Part shown: positions 17,204-26,202 of the stretch, piece after piece
Position numbering within the stretch: position 1 is the first letter of the stretch
Layout: each line of letters opens with the position of its first letter
Assembly (NCBI GenBank): GCA_017889585.1
Contig: JAGFZX010000012.1
Coordinates: 1 to 64,000, forward strand
From: Bacillota bacterium
Lineage (GTDB): Bacteria > Bacillota > Negativicutes > DSM-13327
Reading direction: 5' to 3'
Length of the DNA: 64,000 nt
The notes under the pieces: model-generated
Databases searched by the model: none
What the model saw: the letters and a program-made list of their open reading frames with translations, nothing else
Told to the model about the DNA's origin: nothing
Program-made: the position numbers and the translations under genes

Positions 17204-17397
17204 ATTTATCACCTCCGATATTATTATTTCCATATCTACAATAAAAATCAGAGGAAAAATCCTCCGAATGGTATTTTAAAACAGCTTCCACTAAGGTCTG
17301 AGTAGTATTAATATTATTATTCAAAATTACTCTACGCTCGATAACGATTATTCATAAATTCTTCATAACAAATCAATTAATTACTTCATTGGGTGAA

Positions 17398-17420
17398 ATA
17401 AAAGCGCCCTGGAGGACGCT
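17398..17420 (-). terminator. Terminator after the frameshifted small ORF
   Basis: AGCGTCC/GGGCGCT stem (with one G-T pair; 17403-17409 with 17414-17420) and TTTTATTT on the minus strand, 16 bases after the stop at 17436. Confidence 0.6.
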
Positions 17421-17435
17421 GAGACTATAAAAGAA

Positions 17436-17661
17436 CTATTTAGTTTGCAGATACTGTATTATTCTAATTCCTTTTTGATTCAGCTTCATTTCTTTTGTAA
17501 AAATACCAAGATGCTTATATTGCTCGACTATTGAATTAGTAAATACTCCATGTTCAAACCCAGAACTAAAAGTTTTTGCAATTAATAAAAAAAAAAGACT
17601 GCTCGCTATCATCCCAACTAGATACTTCCTTTTCTAATAAAGTATTTAAAGCTCTATACAA
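17436..17661 (-). pseudogene. Small ORF split by a homopolymer frameshift
   Basis: A TTG start at 17661 with AGGGGGAGG 9 bases upstream opens a frame LYRALNTLLEKEVSSWDDSE that runs into a run of ten T (minus strand; 17587-17596) and then stops. With nine or twelve T the frame continues for about 50 residues (FSSGFEHGVFTN, then KHLGIFTKEMKLNQKGIR) to a stop at 17436 and an intrinsic terminator. Start signal and terminator suggest one gene of about 75 residues. The run may be a real mutation, a slippage-controlled site or a sequencing error. Function unknown. Confidence 0.55.
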
Positions 17662-17768
17662 AATATACCCCCTCCCCCTGTATCATTCTATAAAATATTC
17701 AGCAAAGAGGTAAATAATTCTTATAAATTCAATTTAGGTTTACAGTTATTGTAATTTTATTGAATAGT

Positions 17769-17920
17769 CACACCACAAGTTTTTTACTCACCGCCACCAT
17801 AATCACACCACCACCACATATATCTTTATTCGCTATCATTAATAAAAATTATACCATCTTTTTACAAAGAAGGTGGTATGTGGTGGTTATGTCCTAATAA
17901 AGCATCAAGATACCCTATGA
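17769..17920. repeat. Interspersed repeat family 1, copy 1
   Basis: About 150 bp closely matching 22081-22234. Shared words include TTTTTTACTCACC, CACCATAATCACACCACCAC, TATTAATAAAAA-like sequence and GTGGTTATG. The CATAAnCACACCACCACnACAT word and the later TATGTGGTGGTTATG are near reverse complements, so each copy can fold back on itself. No ORF is seen. Confidence 0.7.
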
Positions 17921-17998
17921 TTAAGTTCAATGCATATATTAAAGAAAAGAAGAGCATTGATAGTAAAAGATAATTTTAGCAGTCAATTTACTCTCCTT

Positions 17999-19060
17999 TT
18001 AAATTAATATTTCTTGTAAAACATGATCTTCAGTTAGCAAATTCTTAGCGTATTCACGATGTTCTTTACTATGAATATACGTATATCTATACGGTTTTAT
18101 TGTAGGTGCAAAATCAATAGCTCGCGCGAAATTTTTCTTGGTCATTCTGAGTTCTTTTACATGAGCAAAGAAACCGGTTTCTTGCAAAAAATCATGTACT
18201 CGTTGTTGTCTATGACCTTGTACCTTACTCATAATATAGGTGGCTACACCTACTTGAATTCCATGCAATTCTGGTATATCCACAAACTTATCTAATGCAT
18301 GGGAGATAAGATGCTCGCTGCCACTAGCTGGTGCACTGTTTCCTGCTATTTCCATTGATATGCCGCTCATTGTCAAGGAATCAATCAATTCTTTCAAGAA
18401 AAAATCTTCTTTAATATTTGCAAATGTTGTATGTACAATACTGTTGACCGATTTTTTAGCAATCATAACAGCGAAATCATCAATTGTGATATTGAGGTTT
18501 TTCTCTTCAAAAAACCAATCCTGGATTGCTGTAATTTTTGAAACTAAATCGCCAATACCTGAATAGATGAATTTCTCTGGTGAACTTTTAATCACATCAA
18601 TATCGACAATAATGCCAAATGGCATTTTGGCGGCTACCGAAGTCCTGCGTCCCTCCACAAGCAAAGAGCAACCTGAGCTGGCAAATCCATCATGAGATGT
18701 AGAAGTAGGAACACTAATAAAGGGCAAATTGCTTAAGAAAGATACATACTTAGCAATATCTAATATCTTTCCTCCTCCAATCCCAATGACACCTTCTGTC
18801 TCACTAGACAGAGTAAACGCTAAGCGTGTAATACTGCATACTTCATTATTGTCTTCTTCGTAACTTTTTAGCACCACAATACCATGAAATGCCAAGGAAT
18901 CCATAATTTTTTTGCCAAATAACTCATAGATTCCTCCACCGAAAAATACGACTATTTTTTTTAAAGATTTTTTGGCTAGCAATTCCCCTATGTTTCCCAA
19001 ATTACCCTTGCCAACTTCTAAAATTGTAGGTATCGATATCCTATGAGCATTGAATCTCAT
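17999..19060 (-). CDS. Glycerol-1-phosphate dehydrogenase-like protein (EgsA/AraM type)
   Basis: 353 residues of the iron/zinc alcohol-dehydrogenase superfamily. GIGGGKILDIAKY is the NAD(P)-binding signature and PTSTSHDGFAS matches the sn-glycerol-1-phosphate dehydrogenase subgroup. Candidate metal ligands are Asp in SGIGDLVSK and His in SGSEHLISHALD and ELHGIQVG. The family makes sn-glycerol 1-phosphate from dihydroxyacetone phosphate, in archaea for lipids and in some Firmicutes for other glycerophosphates. GGGAGTGAT lies upstream of the ATG. No pathway neighbour is encoded nearby. Confidence 0.85.
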   Translation of the reverse strand: MRFNAHRISIPTILEVGKGNLGNIGELLAKKSLKKIVVFFGGGIYELFGKKIMDSLAFHGIVVLKSYEEDNNEVCSITRLAFTLSSETEGVIGIGGGKILDIAKYVSFLSNLPFISVPTSTSHDGFASSGCSLLVEGRRTSVAAKMPFGIIVDIDVIKSSPEKFIYSGIGDLVSKITAIQDWFFEEKNLNITIDDFAVMIAKKSVNSIVHTTFANIKEDFFLKELIDSLTMSGISMEIAGNSAPASGSEHLISHALDKFVDIPELHGIQVGVATYIMSKVQGHRQQRVHDFLQETGFFAHVKELRMTKKNFARAIDFAPTIKPYRYTYIHSKEHREYAKNLLTEDHVLQEILI

Positions 19061-19268
19061 CCTTCAATCACTCCCTTTTTCTTTAAAAATTCTTCTACAA
19101 TTAAATAAGGAGTATATTACCTCTGATGTGATATTAAAAACGGGAAATAATAATATCGAGCGATGATAATAATAAATAACAAAGTAGCAAGAATAAAACC
19201 GTAAAGAAAACTGTTAAAATAAAACAAAGGTGACGAAAGTTGCCTCTGAAAATTACTGGAGGTTAATT

Positions 19269-19463
19269 ATGAACAAGCCAGTGGAAGTGCCAATTGAGAT
19301 TTACAAAAATATCCAAAATGTGAGAAAAAATGGCATACAACATTATAAAGATGTTCTTAACGCTCTTGAAAGCCAAGGAGATCAAACGACAGCTAATTGG
19401 TTGCATAACAATATGAAAATATATATTCAAAGTGAAATTTATGGAATGGTTCCTGAGGAATAA
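19269..19463 (+). CDS. Small hypothetical protein, 64 residues
   Basis: MNKPVEVPIEIYKNIQNVRK opens a compact helical protein ending QSEIYGMVPEE, with ALESQGDQTTANWLHNN in the middle. GGAGG lies 7 bases before the ATG at 19269; the frame stays open upstream to 19230 without a better site. The pattern recalls short phage or sporulation-associated proteins that start M-N-K-x-V-E-V-P, but I cannot name a family. Confidence 0.6.
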   Translation: MNKPVEVPIEIYKNIQNVRKNGIQHYKDVLNALESQGDQTTANWLHNNMKIYIQSEIYGMVPEE

Positions 19464-19590
19464 ATAAGCAGCAACTCAAGTAGGTTAAGGAAAGAACTTC
19501 ATATACAATTCCACTTCTAGGAGTAGCCTTCCCGAAGGATTTGAATCTATGCAATAAGATAATTATGAAAGAAAATTCGGGAGTGATATT

Positions 19591-19737
19591 GTGAATAGAA
19601 TTATATTAGAAGGAATGTTAAATATGGATGCAGATAAAGCACAATTATTGTTAAATGATCGCGATCTGTGGAATATTTTAAGTGAGTATTACTTGGATGG
19701 TAACTATATAAAAATAACGATTGAGGAAGTTGAATAA
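19591..19737 (+). CDS. Small hypothetical protein, 48 residues
   Basis: A GTG start with GGGAGTGAT just upstream opens MNRIILEGMLNMDADKAQ, then LLLNDRDLWNILSEYYL and an acidic end IEEVE. It sits 127 bases after the 64-residue gene and before a bidirectional hairpin. No family recognised. Confidence 0.5.
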   Translation: MNRIILEGMLNMDADKAQLLLNDRDLWNILSEYYLDGNYIKITIEEVE

Positions 19738-19780
19738 AGGTAAAATACCAAATTTAAAGAAGCGGTACAAGTTACAAAAA

Positions 19781-19812
19781 TGAGCAGACTTCAATTTAAT
19801 GAAATCTGCTCA
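19781..19812. terminator. Bidirectional hairpin after small ORFs
   Basis: TGAGCAGA/TCTGCTCA stem (19781-19788 with 19805-19812), extended by partly pairing bases inside. A short T-run follows on either strand; the minus side (TTTTTG) is better. Confidence 0.5.
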
Positions 19813-19944
19813 TTAATAGTTTCTCTATAATAATATTTCATTCGATTTAATCTGAACAGCGAAGTCACCCTTTGATTTAATACATCTCATAAGACCAAAA
19901 TGGTCTATATCATGTGCCACAAGAACCGTCAATACATATAACCT

Positions 19945-20075
19945 AAATGAGACCAATCACCGTATCTCTGATGGCTCTTGGTACTGTTACATAAGGATTT
20001 GCAGCTTCGGTGGCTGCCAATCCAATAATTTAAAATCCAGCGTACATTAACATTACAATCAGCATGCTCAAATTC
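19945..20075 (-). pseudogene. Amino-acid permease relic
   Basis: The minus strand reads MLIVMLMYAGF, a stop, then IIGLAATEAANPYVTVPRAI followed by RDTVIGLI. This is the conserved segment after a membrane helix in APC-family amino-acid permeases. The rest of the gene is gone. Confidence 0.6.
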
Positions 20076-20238
20076 TCCAATTATTAAAGCAAAGGTCAGA
20101 AAACAAATTAAAGCTTTTCATAACAATTATGCATTAGATCTTTAGATGTTAAATGTATTATTACAAGAAATCCCGCACTAGAATACTTTCAAACTTCTAA
20201 TCGTATAATCTATTAGATTCTTAGATAAGGAGTTCACT

Positions 20239-20937
20239 ATGAAATTTTTCCAAGGTATATTGGGATTCTTCTTTTTTCTAGCTATAGGGGTTGGCATGAA
20301 ATTGGAAAACCAATTGATAGATCTTACACCTGCTATTAGGAACGTACCTACTTCTCAAAAAGTAATCGCACTAACATTCGATGATGGCCCTCTTAACAAA
20401 ACTACACCTGAAATTTTGGCTATTTTGAAAGAAAAAAACGTAAAAGCTACTTTCTTTGTAGTAGGAGAGAGAGTTGAACAATTTCCAATGCTTGTTCGGC
20501 AAGAAATTGAGGATGGTCATGAAGTCGGTACCCACACTTATAGCCATCCAAATTTAACTAAAATACGTAAAAGTCAACTAGAAGAAGAACTAGATAAAAC
20601 CGAAAAAGCTATTTTAACAGTGGCACCTAAACCCACTCTTTTTCGCCCTCCAGGGGGATCTTATAATGATATAATCATAAAGCTGACTAGAGATAGTGGC
20701 TATCTTACAATTCTTTGGTCAATAGATACCCGAGATTGGCGTTCCCCTCCAGTAGGCGATATCGTAAATTCTGTATTAAAAAACATTAAACCCGGAAGTA
20801 TTATTCTCTTACATGATGGAAAATATCCATCACCTACACCTGAGGCTGTTGCATTTATTATTGACACTCTTCGATCTCTCGATTATGAATTCGTAACAGT
20901 AAGCGAATTACTTCAATATTACGAAACAAAACAATAA
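20239..20937 (+). CDS. Polysaccharide deacetylase (NodB/PgdA family)
   Basis: 232 residues with an N-terminal hydrophobic signal or anchor. The five NodB motifs are present: TFDDGP (catalytic base and metal Asp), HTYSHPN (metal His pair), RPPGG, DTRDW and LLHDG. It probably removes acetyl groups from peptidoglycan or another cell-wall polysaccharide outside the membrane. AAGGAG lies upstream of the ATG. A second NodB protein is encoded at 46.7 kb. Confidence 0.9.
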   Translation: MKFFQGILGFFFFLAIGVGMKLENQLIDLTPAIRNVPTSQKVIALTFDDGPLNKTTPEILAILKEKNVKATFFVVGERVEQFPMLVRQEIEDGHEVGTHTYSHPNLTKIRKSQLEEELDKTEKAILTVAPKPTLFRPPGGSYNDIIIKLTRDSGYLTILWSIDTRDWRSPPVGDIVNSVLKNIKPGSIILLHDGKYPSPTPEAVAFIIDTLRSLDYEFVTVSELLQYYETKQ

Positions 20938-21156
20938 CTCGGAGAATATGAGTCTTATTTGAGTTCTGGAGTTCTTTATTGCAAGTCTAAAACCAGAAAT
21001 AACAGTTACGAGCAAATGAAACGAATCTCCCAAACGCCCCCAAACCATCATAATCTCTATTTTAAAAGCGTATCCAGATATCTCAATCTGGCTACTAACT
21101 TTTGTTTTATAATAACCAGCAATTATTATAAAATTCCCCTATATGTTTTTCGCAAA

Positions 21157-21193
21157 TAGAAGAAGCTACACTATTAAAGTACAGCTTCTTCTA
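21157..21193. terminator. Convergent-gene hairpin
   Basis: A perfect 11-bp stem TAGAAGAAGCT/AGCTTCTTCTA (21157-21167 with 21183-21193) sits between the convergent deacetylase and hsp20 genes, without a strong T-run on either side. Confidence 0.5.
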
Positions 21194-21197
21194 TAAT

Positions 21198-21656
21198 CTA
21201 GTGAATAGGGATATTGCCCTGCTTTTCCTTAGATTTATTCAATTTTAGTAAGGTAACACTAAGAACGCCATCATTAAATTTGGCATCAATTTTATCGTTG
21301 TGAATATTATCTACGTAAAAACTCCGTTGGCACTGTCTGAAACTTCTTTCTCGACGAACATAACTCTTTTCATCTTTTACTTTTTGCATCGCATTTCTTT
21401 TGGCGCTAATTGTTAAATAATTGTTTTCATAACGAAGGCTTATATCCTCTTTGTTAATACCAGGTAGATCAGCTTCTAATACATATTTATCATCAGTTTC
21501 CCACATATCTACCCGAAAAGAACGAGAGCAATTATTCCTATTTTCAAATAGCGCCTGAAAATCATCTCCCAAAAAGTTTCGCGCAAACTGACTCAATGCA
21601 TCTCTTTGATGACCATGCAAATGCTTTTGCTTATAAGGCGTTAATCCAAAAAACAT
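21198..21656 (-). CDS. Hsp20 small heat-shock protein
   Basis: 152 residues. The alpha-crystallin domain runs from FRVDMWETDDKYVLEADLPG to the FNDGVLSVTLLK strand, and the C-terminal tail has the I-x-I motif (IPI) used for oligomer assembly. The N-terminal arm is Arg/Phe-containing. A plain ATP-independent holdase. GGAG lies upstream of the ATG; no CIRCE-like repeat is evident. Confidence 0.93.
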   Translation of the reverse strand: MFFGLTPYKQKHLHGHQRDALSQFARNFLGDDFQALFENRNNCSRSFRVDMWETDDKYVLEADLPGINKEDISLRYENNYLTISAKRNAMQKVKDEKSYVRRERSFRQCQRSFYVDNIHNDKIDAKFNDGVLSVTLLKLNKSKEKQGNIPIH

Positions 21657-21802
21657 ATCTATTTTCTCCTTTCTTTGTGCTCATATCATTTTTTAGTATG
21701 TCTAATATATCTTTTTTTATTAGCTATATGAAACTTAAAAAACTCACTATCACACTGTATTCAATCAGTCCCACAGTATCATATATTATGAGATATAAAA
21801 CA

Positions 21803-21839
21803 AAAAAATCCTGTCGACTTTATTGAAAAATTTGACAGG
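21803..21839 (-). terminator. Terminator of the 71-codon ORF
   Basis: CCTGTC/GACAGG stem (21810-21815 with 21834-21839) followed on the minus strand by seven Ts; only seven bases separate it from the stop of the ORF at 21847. Confidence 0.7.
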
Positions 21840-21846
21840 TTTTCCA

Positions 21847-22062
21847 TCAGACAGTACTGCTCCTATTGAGTGCATTGGCAATTGTGCCATCTACATTGTC
21901 TCCCTGTTGAATATTGGCAGGAATTATTATCTCTTTGGGCACGATAGTAGCATTACTTTTATCATCTATACATCCATATTTTATTAATATTCGAAATTTA
22001 AAGGACTTCATTTCTTTTAGATTATTTTCATTTAGTATCGTCTCTCTCCTCTTAACTCTCAA
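21847..22062 (-). CDS. Small hypothetical protein
   Basis: Up to 71 residues. The conserved-looking part begins MKSFKFRILIKYGCIDD and continues through IVPKEIIIPANIQQGDN. The terminator right behind the stop supports a real gene. The start is uncertain: the open frame begins at a TTG at 22062, while an ATG at 22011 begins the folded-looking part; neither has a strong ribosome binding site. Not recognised. Confidence 0.45.
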   Translation of the reverse strand: MRVKRRETILNENNLKEMKSFKFRILIKYGCIDDKSNATIVPKEIIIPANIQQGDNVDGTIANALNRSSTV

Positions 22063-22080
22063 CTTTTACAATACTAATAA

Positions 22081-22234
22081 TACACCACCTTATTTTTTAC
22101 TCACCACCACCATAATCACACCACCACAACATATCTCTTTATTCGTTATTATTAATAAAAATCTCCCTAAATATTTCTAAAATAGATGAAGTTTGGTGGT
22201 TATGGACCTAATAAGGTATCAAGATATCCTATGA
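22081..22234. repeat. Interspersed repeat family 1, copy 2
   Basis: Matches 17769-17920 over its length with a few substitutions and small gaps. It ends exactly where an IS6-like terminal repeat begins. Confidence 0.7.
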
Positions 22235-22258
22235 GGCTCTGATGCAAAATTTTCACAA
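22235..22258 (+). mobile_element. IS6-like terminal inverted repeat, solo
   Basis: GGCTCTGATGCAAAATTTT agrees with the GGyTCTrnTGCAAA ends of IS6-family elements and with the other ends in this window. No transposase follows. Confidence 0.5.
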
Positions 22259-22326
22259 AGTCTACCCCATATCCCACCAGAATATCAAGCTGCGATACCC
22301 ATAATCTTGTTTATAAATTCAATCTC

Positions 22327-22355
22327 AAAAAGGACAGATTGAATTCAATCTGCCC
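22327..22355 (-). terminator. Terminator downstream of the zinc-ribbon ORF
   Basis: GGACAGATTG/CAATCTGCCC stem (22332-22341 with 22346-22355, one mismatch) and TTTTT on the minus strand. Confidence 0.6.
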
Positions 22356-22446
22356 CTCTCTAAACATGTGTATGGCTTCAATTCCGCAGATTGTTTTCTA
22401 GGCAGTTTCAAAGCTATCAAATCCAATCATTGGCTTGACTTTTCGT

Positions 22447-22683
22447 TTAATAAATCAATGATATATCTTGGGTCTCATATGGATTTTTAGAATCGACTTT
22501 ATTACATTCATATTTGATTACAAGAAGCGCATCTGAACCGTGACATTGGTCACAAACAAAATGTCCACTTGCACACTTTGCATTACTTAGAAACTTTTTG
22601 TGACAATTTATACATTCCATTTCTATGGCTTCGTTAGTATATATAATCGCTTCACCACAAATAAGACATAGGTGTTGGTGCAT
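22447..22683 (-). pseudogene. DUF5714-like zinc-ribbon protein, truncated
   Basis: 78 residues with paired Cys motifs CLICG, CINCH, CASGHFVCDQCH. This matches the N-terminal zinc-ribbon part of DUF5714 proteins as I recall them, which continue for well over 100 more residues. Here the frame ends soon after NPYETQD. No ribosome binding site is evident. Most likely a truncated remnant; a short functional protein is the alternative. Confidence 0.5.
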
Positions 22684-22749
22684 GGCTAATTTTCACAGTA
22701 ACAAATTCTGTGCAGATTTAGTAAATTCGCTATACCTGCCGCTGTTACA

Positions 22750-22830
22750 CCCTAATATATGATTGGCTTGCATTGTTCGATATCGCTATATGTATTGTTT
22801 GTCGGCATACTACCTGTTGCTATTACGACA
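22750..22830 (-). pseudogene. Flavin-dependent oxidoreductase relic
   Basis: The minus strand reads VVIATGSMPTNNTYSDIEQC then a stop. The VxxATGSxP pattern is the conserved strand of two-dinucleotide-binding flavoproteins. Too short for a firmer call. Confidence 0.3.
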
Positions 22831-22834
22831 TTAT

Positions 22835-23716
22835 TTATAAGCAAATAGCCTTAGGTATTATATTTCCCCCTATCTTATGAGCTATAGCTTTGCGTTCTTT
22901 AAATACCAACACTTCATTGTAACCATATTCTTTAGCATATTCCTCGGCAATATCAATATATCTTCCACAATCCTCCGGCCGATGTGCATCAGAGGAAAAA
23001 ATGATTGGTATATTATAATCTCTTGCGGTTTTCATAAAAGCAGGGTAAGGTGAAATTTCATTAATAGGATATCGATATAATGTACCAGTATTAATATCCA
23101 TTCCCATACCGGCTTTACTTAAGGCTATGGCAACTCTATTTAAAAAAGGCTGTACATCAAAATTGGGGATATGTTTAAACAGTCTAAGATTAAAAGGATG
23201 TCCAAGAATATCATATACTCCAGCACGACATATGCCCTCTATTTCAGTAGTATACCAATCATAAATATCCGTTAAACTATGTTCATCCCAAACAAACTTC
23301 AAATCCGAAAAATCAAAGCCCCAGGAATTTATAAAATGCACTGAACCGATGATATAGTCAAAATTATATTTTTCTAAAATATTAGCTACCCGCTGCTGAT
23401 TTTTAAAGTTACAAACCTCTATACCCGTTTTCACTGGATAACCCTTTTTCTTGAGACTATTCATAAAATCTAAATATTCTTTGATACTATATCGAAACTT
23501 ATTTTTAATCAACCATTGCTGTTGATAGCTTCCTACTGGTGAATCATTCAAAATCAGTTCCTCATAGTACAAGTCCTTAAACTCTACAAATCCATGACTG
23601 TGTTCTGCTATTCCTATCTCATCAATATTCCGCTGACGTGCATGGCGAAAAAATCCTTTTACCCATTCAAGATTATAACTGCCATTTTCAAAATGCATAT
23701 GATAATCAATTCTCAT
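22835..23716 (-). CDS. PHP-domain phosphatase (histidinol-phosphatase-like)
   Basis: About 293 residues. Metal-binding motifs of the PHP fold are visible: DYHMH near the N-terminus, IAEHSHG, IGSVHF, LGHPFNL and SSDAHRPEDCG. The family includes HisK histidinol-phosphate phosphatases, but no his gene is near, so the substrate is open. The ATG at 23716, directly before RIDYHMH, has AAGGAA upstream; a 17-residue extension to 23767 is possible but lacks a site. Confidence 0.8.
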   Translation of the reverse strand: MRIDYHMHFENGSYNLEWVKGFFRHARQRNIDEIGIAEHSHGFVEFKDLYYEELILNDSPVGSYQQQWLIKNKFRYSIKEYLDFMNSLKKKGYPVKTGIEVCNFKNQQRVANILEKYNFDYIIGSVHFINSWGFDFSDLKFVWDEHSLTDIYDWYTTEIEGICRAGVYDILGHPFNLRLFKHIPNFDVQPFLNRVAIALSKAGMGMDINTGTLYRYPINEISPYPAFMKTARDYNIPIIFSSDAHRPEDCGRYIDIAEEYAKEYGYNEVLVFKERKAIAHKIGGNIIPKAICL

Positions 23717-24039
23717 TTTATCTAATTCCTTTATTAAAAATATAATAACAAATACTCTGAAATTCATACACTTAGATACTTTATTCGTTCTAGTGGAAAA
23801 GTTAAAGACATGTTTATAATTTTACCACAAACTTTAAAAATGAAGTAAAAATATCGCATAATTTATTTTAACAGAAATATATCAAATCTGGGATTATAGC
23901 ATTCTATATTGGCTCTAGCATTTGCTCCCAGCTTAATTTACTAGGGGTGTCCCCCCTTTCCTTCATCTAACAATACTCCTACACGAAATTCTCCCCCTAT
24001 TCTGCGTAAGATACATTTTCGTATATTTGCCCCCAACAA

Positions 24040-24068
24040 AAAAATCCGCCTAAATCGAAGTCTAGGCG
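24040..24068 (-). terminator. Terminator of the aromatic-acid exporter gene
   Basis: CGCCTA-type stem (24047-24068) with seven Ts on the minus strand, about 90 bases after the stop at 24160. The stem sequence resembles the hairpins that end the three family-2 repeats. Confidence 0.7.
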
Positions 24069-24159
24069 AACTTGCGTTAAATACGTCAATTGAACGAACA
24101 AATCAATTCTGATCCCATTGTTTCTCAACTCAGCAAAGTCGTCCCCGTGAAATGATTTA

Positions 24160-25233
24160 TTACTTATTTTCTACAATTTCATACAGCAATATCTTGGCTT
24201 GCCGCGTGGCCCACTTAATTTCACTTGCAATTACAGCCACTTCAAGTAACCCATGTAAATAATAGCTGCCTGTAAGTCTTGGCTGCCATCGCTCAATTGC
24301 CTTAGTAAGGCCTTCCCAATAATCTTCGCTGATTTCTTCTGGTATTGCTGTACCGCCATCGACAATGACAGAACTAATTTTTCCGTTCACTCGAATAACT
24401 ATTGTACATCCACTTTCTAATATTTCCAAAACATATTTGAATTCTTCACTAATAGGTGGAGAACCTGACTTCATTCTTCGCTCCAATCTTATAGGCAAAA
24501 GATCAAAAATACGGTCACCTTTTTTTGTGATAGACTCGTTGTAATCAATTAGCTTTTCTGCCTGAGAAAGCCACTCTCTTGGCTCAGATGATTCTGTAGC
24601 CACTTGCCTTTCTCTGCTTAGCAAATCCAACAACATTCTTGCTTCCTTATTTAGTTTGTAAACTCTCTTTCTTTGTTCCAAATCTACACTAAATTCTCTG
24701 CTATCAAGACCAACATAATTCTGCACTGCACGACAGAAGTAAAGAATCGATGCCTCGTTGCTCTGCCTCAATTTTTCTTTAAGTAGTTTATTATATTTAG
24801 GTGGCCATAACAATACGTTGACAAGCATGGCCGAGCCAAGACCGATGAATATAACTCCAGTTCTAACAAGAGCATGTATCAAGAATTCATCAGTATTAGA
24901 ACTTAGAACAAAGAGAGCGGCAACGATTCCCATTGTTATACCACTATGCAGTTTTAATTTTATGTATATTGGTATAAGTAATATAACTATAAAACCCGCT
25001 GAGAACGGATTAACACCAAGAAAATAGCCAAAAAAGAAGCCTGCGGCAATACCTAGGATATGAACCAAAATCTGATCACGTGCTGCCCTTAGTGTTAAAA
25101 AAATTGATGGTTGCATATTAATCACAGCAGAAACAGCACCAAACAAAGCGGGTTCAAGATCAAAATATTTACAAAAAAACATTGTTATTGCGACGGCTAT
25201 ACCTGTTTTGATCACTCGTGCGCCAATCTTCAT
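24160..25233 (-). CDS. Aromatic acid exporter family (ArAE_1/FUSC-like) membrane protein
   Basis: About 357 residues. The N-terminal 150 hold several membrane helices beginning KIGARVIKTGIAVAITMFF, typical of ArAE_1 (DUF939) proteins; the C-terminal half is a soluble, Arg/Glu-rich helical domain ending in YYLHGLLEVAVIASEI. The family is linked to efflux of aromatic acids or similar anions. The ATG at 25233 follows GAGGAGATGG, better than the in-frame ATG at 25248. Confidence 0.75.
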   Translation of the reverse strand: MKIGARVIKTGIAVAITMFFCKYFDLEPALFGAVSAVINMQPSIFLTLRAARDQILVHILGIAAGFFFGYFLGVNPFSAGFIVILLIPIYIKLKLHSGITMGIVAALFVLSSNTDEFLIHALVRTGVIFIGLGSAMLVNVLLWPPKYNKLLKEKLRQSNEASILYFCRAVQNYVGLDSREFSVDLEQRKRVYKLNKEARMLLDLLSRERQVATESSEPREWLSQAEKLIDYNESITKKGDRIFDLLPIRLERRMKSGSPPISEEFKYVLEILESGCTIVIRVNGKISSVIVDGGTAIPEEISEDYWEGLTKAIERWQPRLTGSYYLHGLLEVAVIASEIKWATRQAKILLYEIVENK

Positions 25234-25564
25234 TTTCCATCTCCTCATCTACAATTCTAATGGCTCCATCGTATTGTTTGCAATATTACCCACAATATGA
25301 CCGAGGACATCGATTAAAATAACCATAACTTACATTAGGTAATACTACAGCTATTTCTCTTCATTTAGTGCTAATTCCTCCTACTCCTTTACATTTGAAA
25401 TCTCAGAATTTGCCGTTTAAGCCGATACGGCTAATTATCATACTTTCCCCCCGACACATCTGTGCCACCAATTGCAAAGATAATTTTCCTGCTACTTTGA
25501 GAACGATATCCCTCTTCTTAACCCGCCCTTAGCTTATAAATTTTGTAGAAAATACCCCGCTACA

Positions 25565-25770
25565 TAAAAATATCGCCTAAACATAAGTCTAGGCGAATAT
25601 AAACATACTTATTATGTTTTTCATAAAACCCACTATTCCTTTAGAATCAGCCTACCTCCGCTGTATCAACGCAACTGACTCAACATATGTTTTGATAGAC
25701 AGGCGATACTAATACGTGAAATAGTAGTTCGTATAAAAGTTTGGCACCCTAAACTAAGGAGGTCGCTTCC
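25565..25770 (-). ncRNA. Interspersed repeat family 2, copy A: candidate structured RNA
   Basis: About 200 bp shared with 47814-48022 and, more weakly, 52881-53082. On the minus strand it begins near GGGTGCCAAACTTTTA, passes a conserved ATTTCACGTATTAGTATCG-like word, and ends in a CGCCTAGAC/GTTTAGGCG hairpin (25574-25595) followed by a T-rich stretch. No conserved ORF. All three copies lie downstream of minus-strand genes. Could be a noncoding RNA, a 3' UTR element or a miniature transposable element. Confidence 0.5.
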
Positions 25771-25911
25771 TATTGTGAGATTATACTTCCACACGAAACA
25801 CATTACATTCTCCAAAGGGGCTTTCAATGTTTCCTTTCAAAGATTAATTTCTTTAATAAAATGATGGATATCTCAACTTAATATTCTTATGAACATAGGA
25901 TCTCCTTGACT

Positions 25912-25935
25912 TTTTGAAATTTTCGCACCAGAGCC
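25912..25935 (-). mobile_element. IS6-like terminal inverted repeat, solo
   Basis: On the minus strand GGCTCTGGTGCGAAAATTTC, an IS6-type end. No transposase is attached. Confidence 0.5.
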
Positions 25936-26202
25936 TAATTAAATACTCCCGACATGAATACAAATGGCTGAACAGTCGTCGCGCTTACTCTTTCATAGAA
26001 CCAACTGATTCAGCGCCTGCGGGGTATCATCAAAATTCCTAGCACTCCCAATCATCGTTCTTGGAATAATGTCATAATTTTCAAGGGTCAGGCCATACTT
26101 AGCCGTTAGAGAAGATACGGCTCTCCTTATTTTCTTTAACGGCTAAATTCTCAATAGTAATACGAATCCAAGAAGCTTCATCTAACTCGTATATCCACAT
26201 AC
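25936..26202 (-). other. Possible unidentified gene relic
   Basis: The minus strand contains two overlapping open stretches, IYELDEASWIRITIENLAVK and, one frame away, KYGLTLENYDIIPRTMIGSA followed by RNFDDTPQALNQLVL. They look like one protein broken by a frameshift. I do not recognise it and there is no start signal. Confidence 0.25.

Noticed and set aside
17009-17305. Plus-strand 98-codon hydrophobic frame
   Set aside because: It overlaps the minus-strand 39-residue gene that has a strong ribosome binding site and terminator; its Phe/Leu-rich content comes from the Lys/Glu-rich antisense codons.
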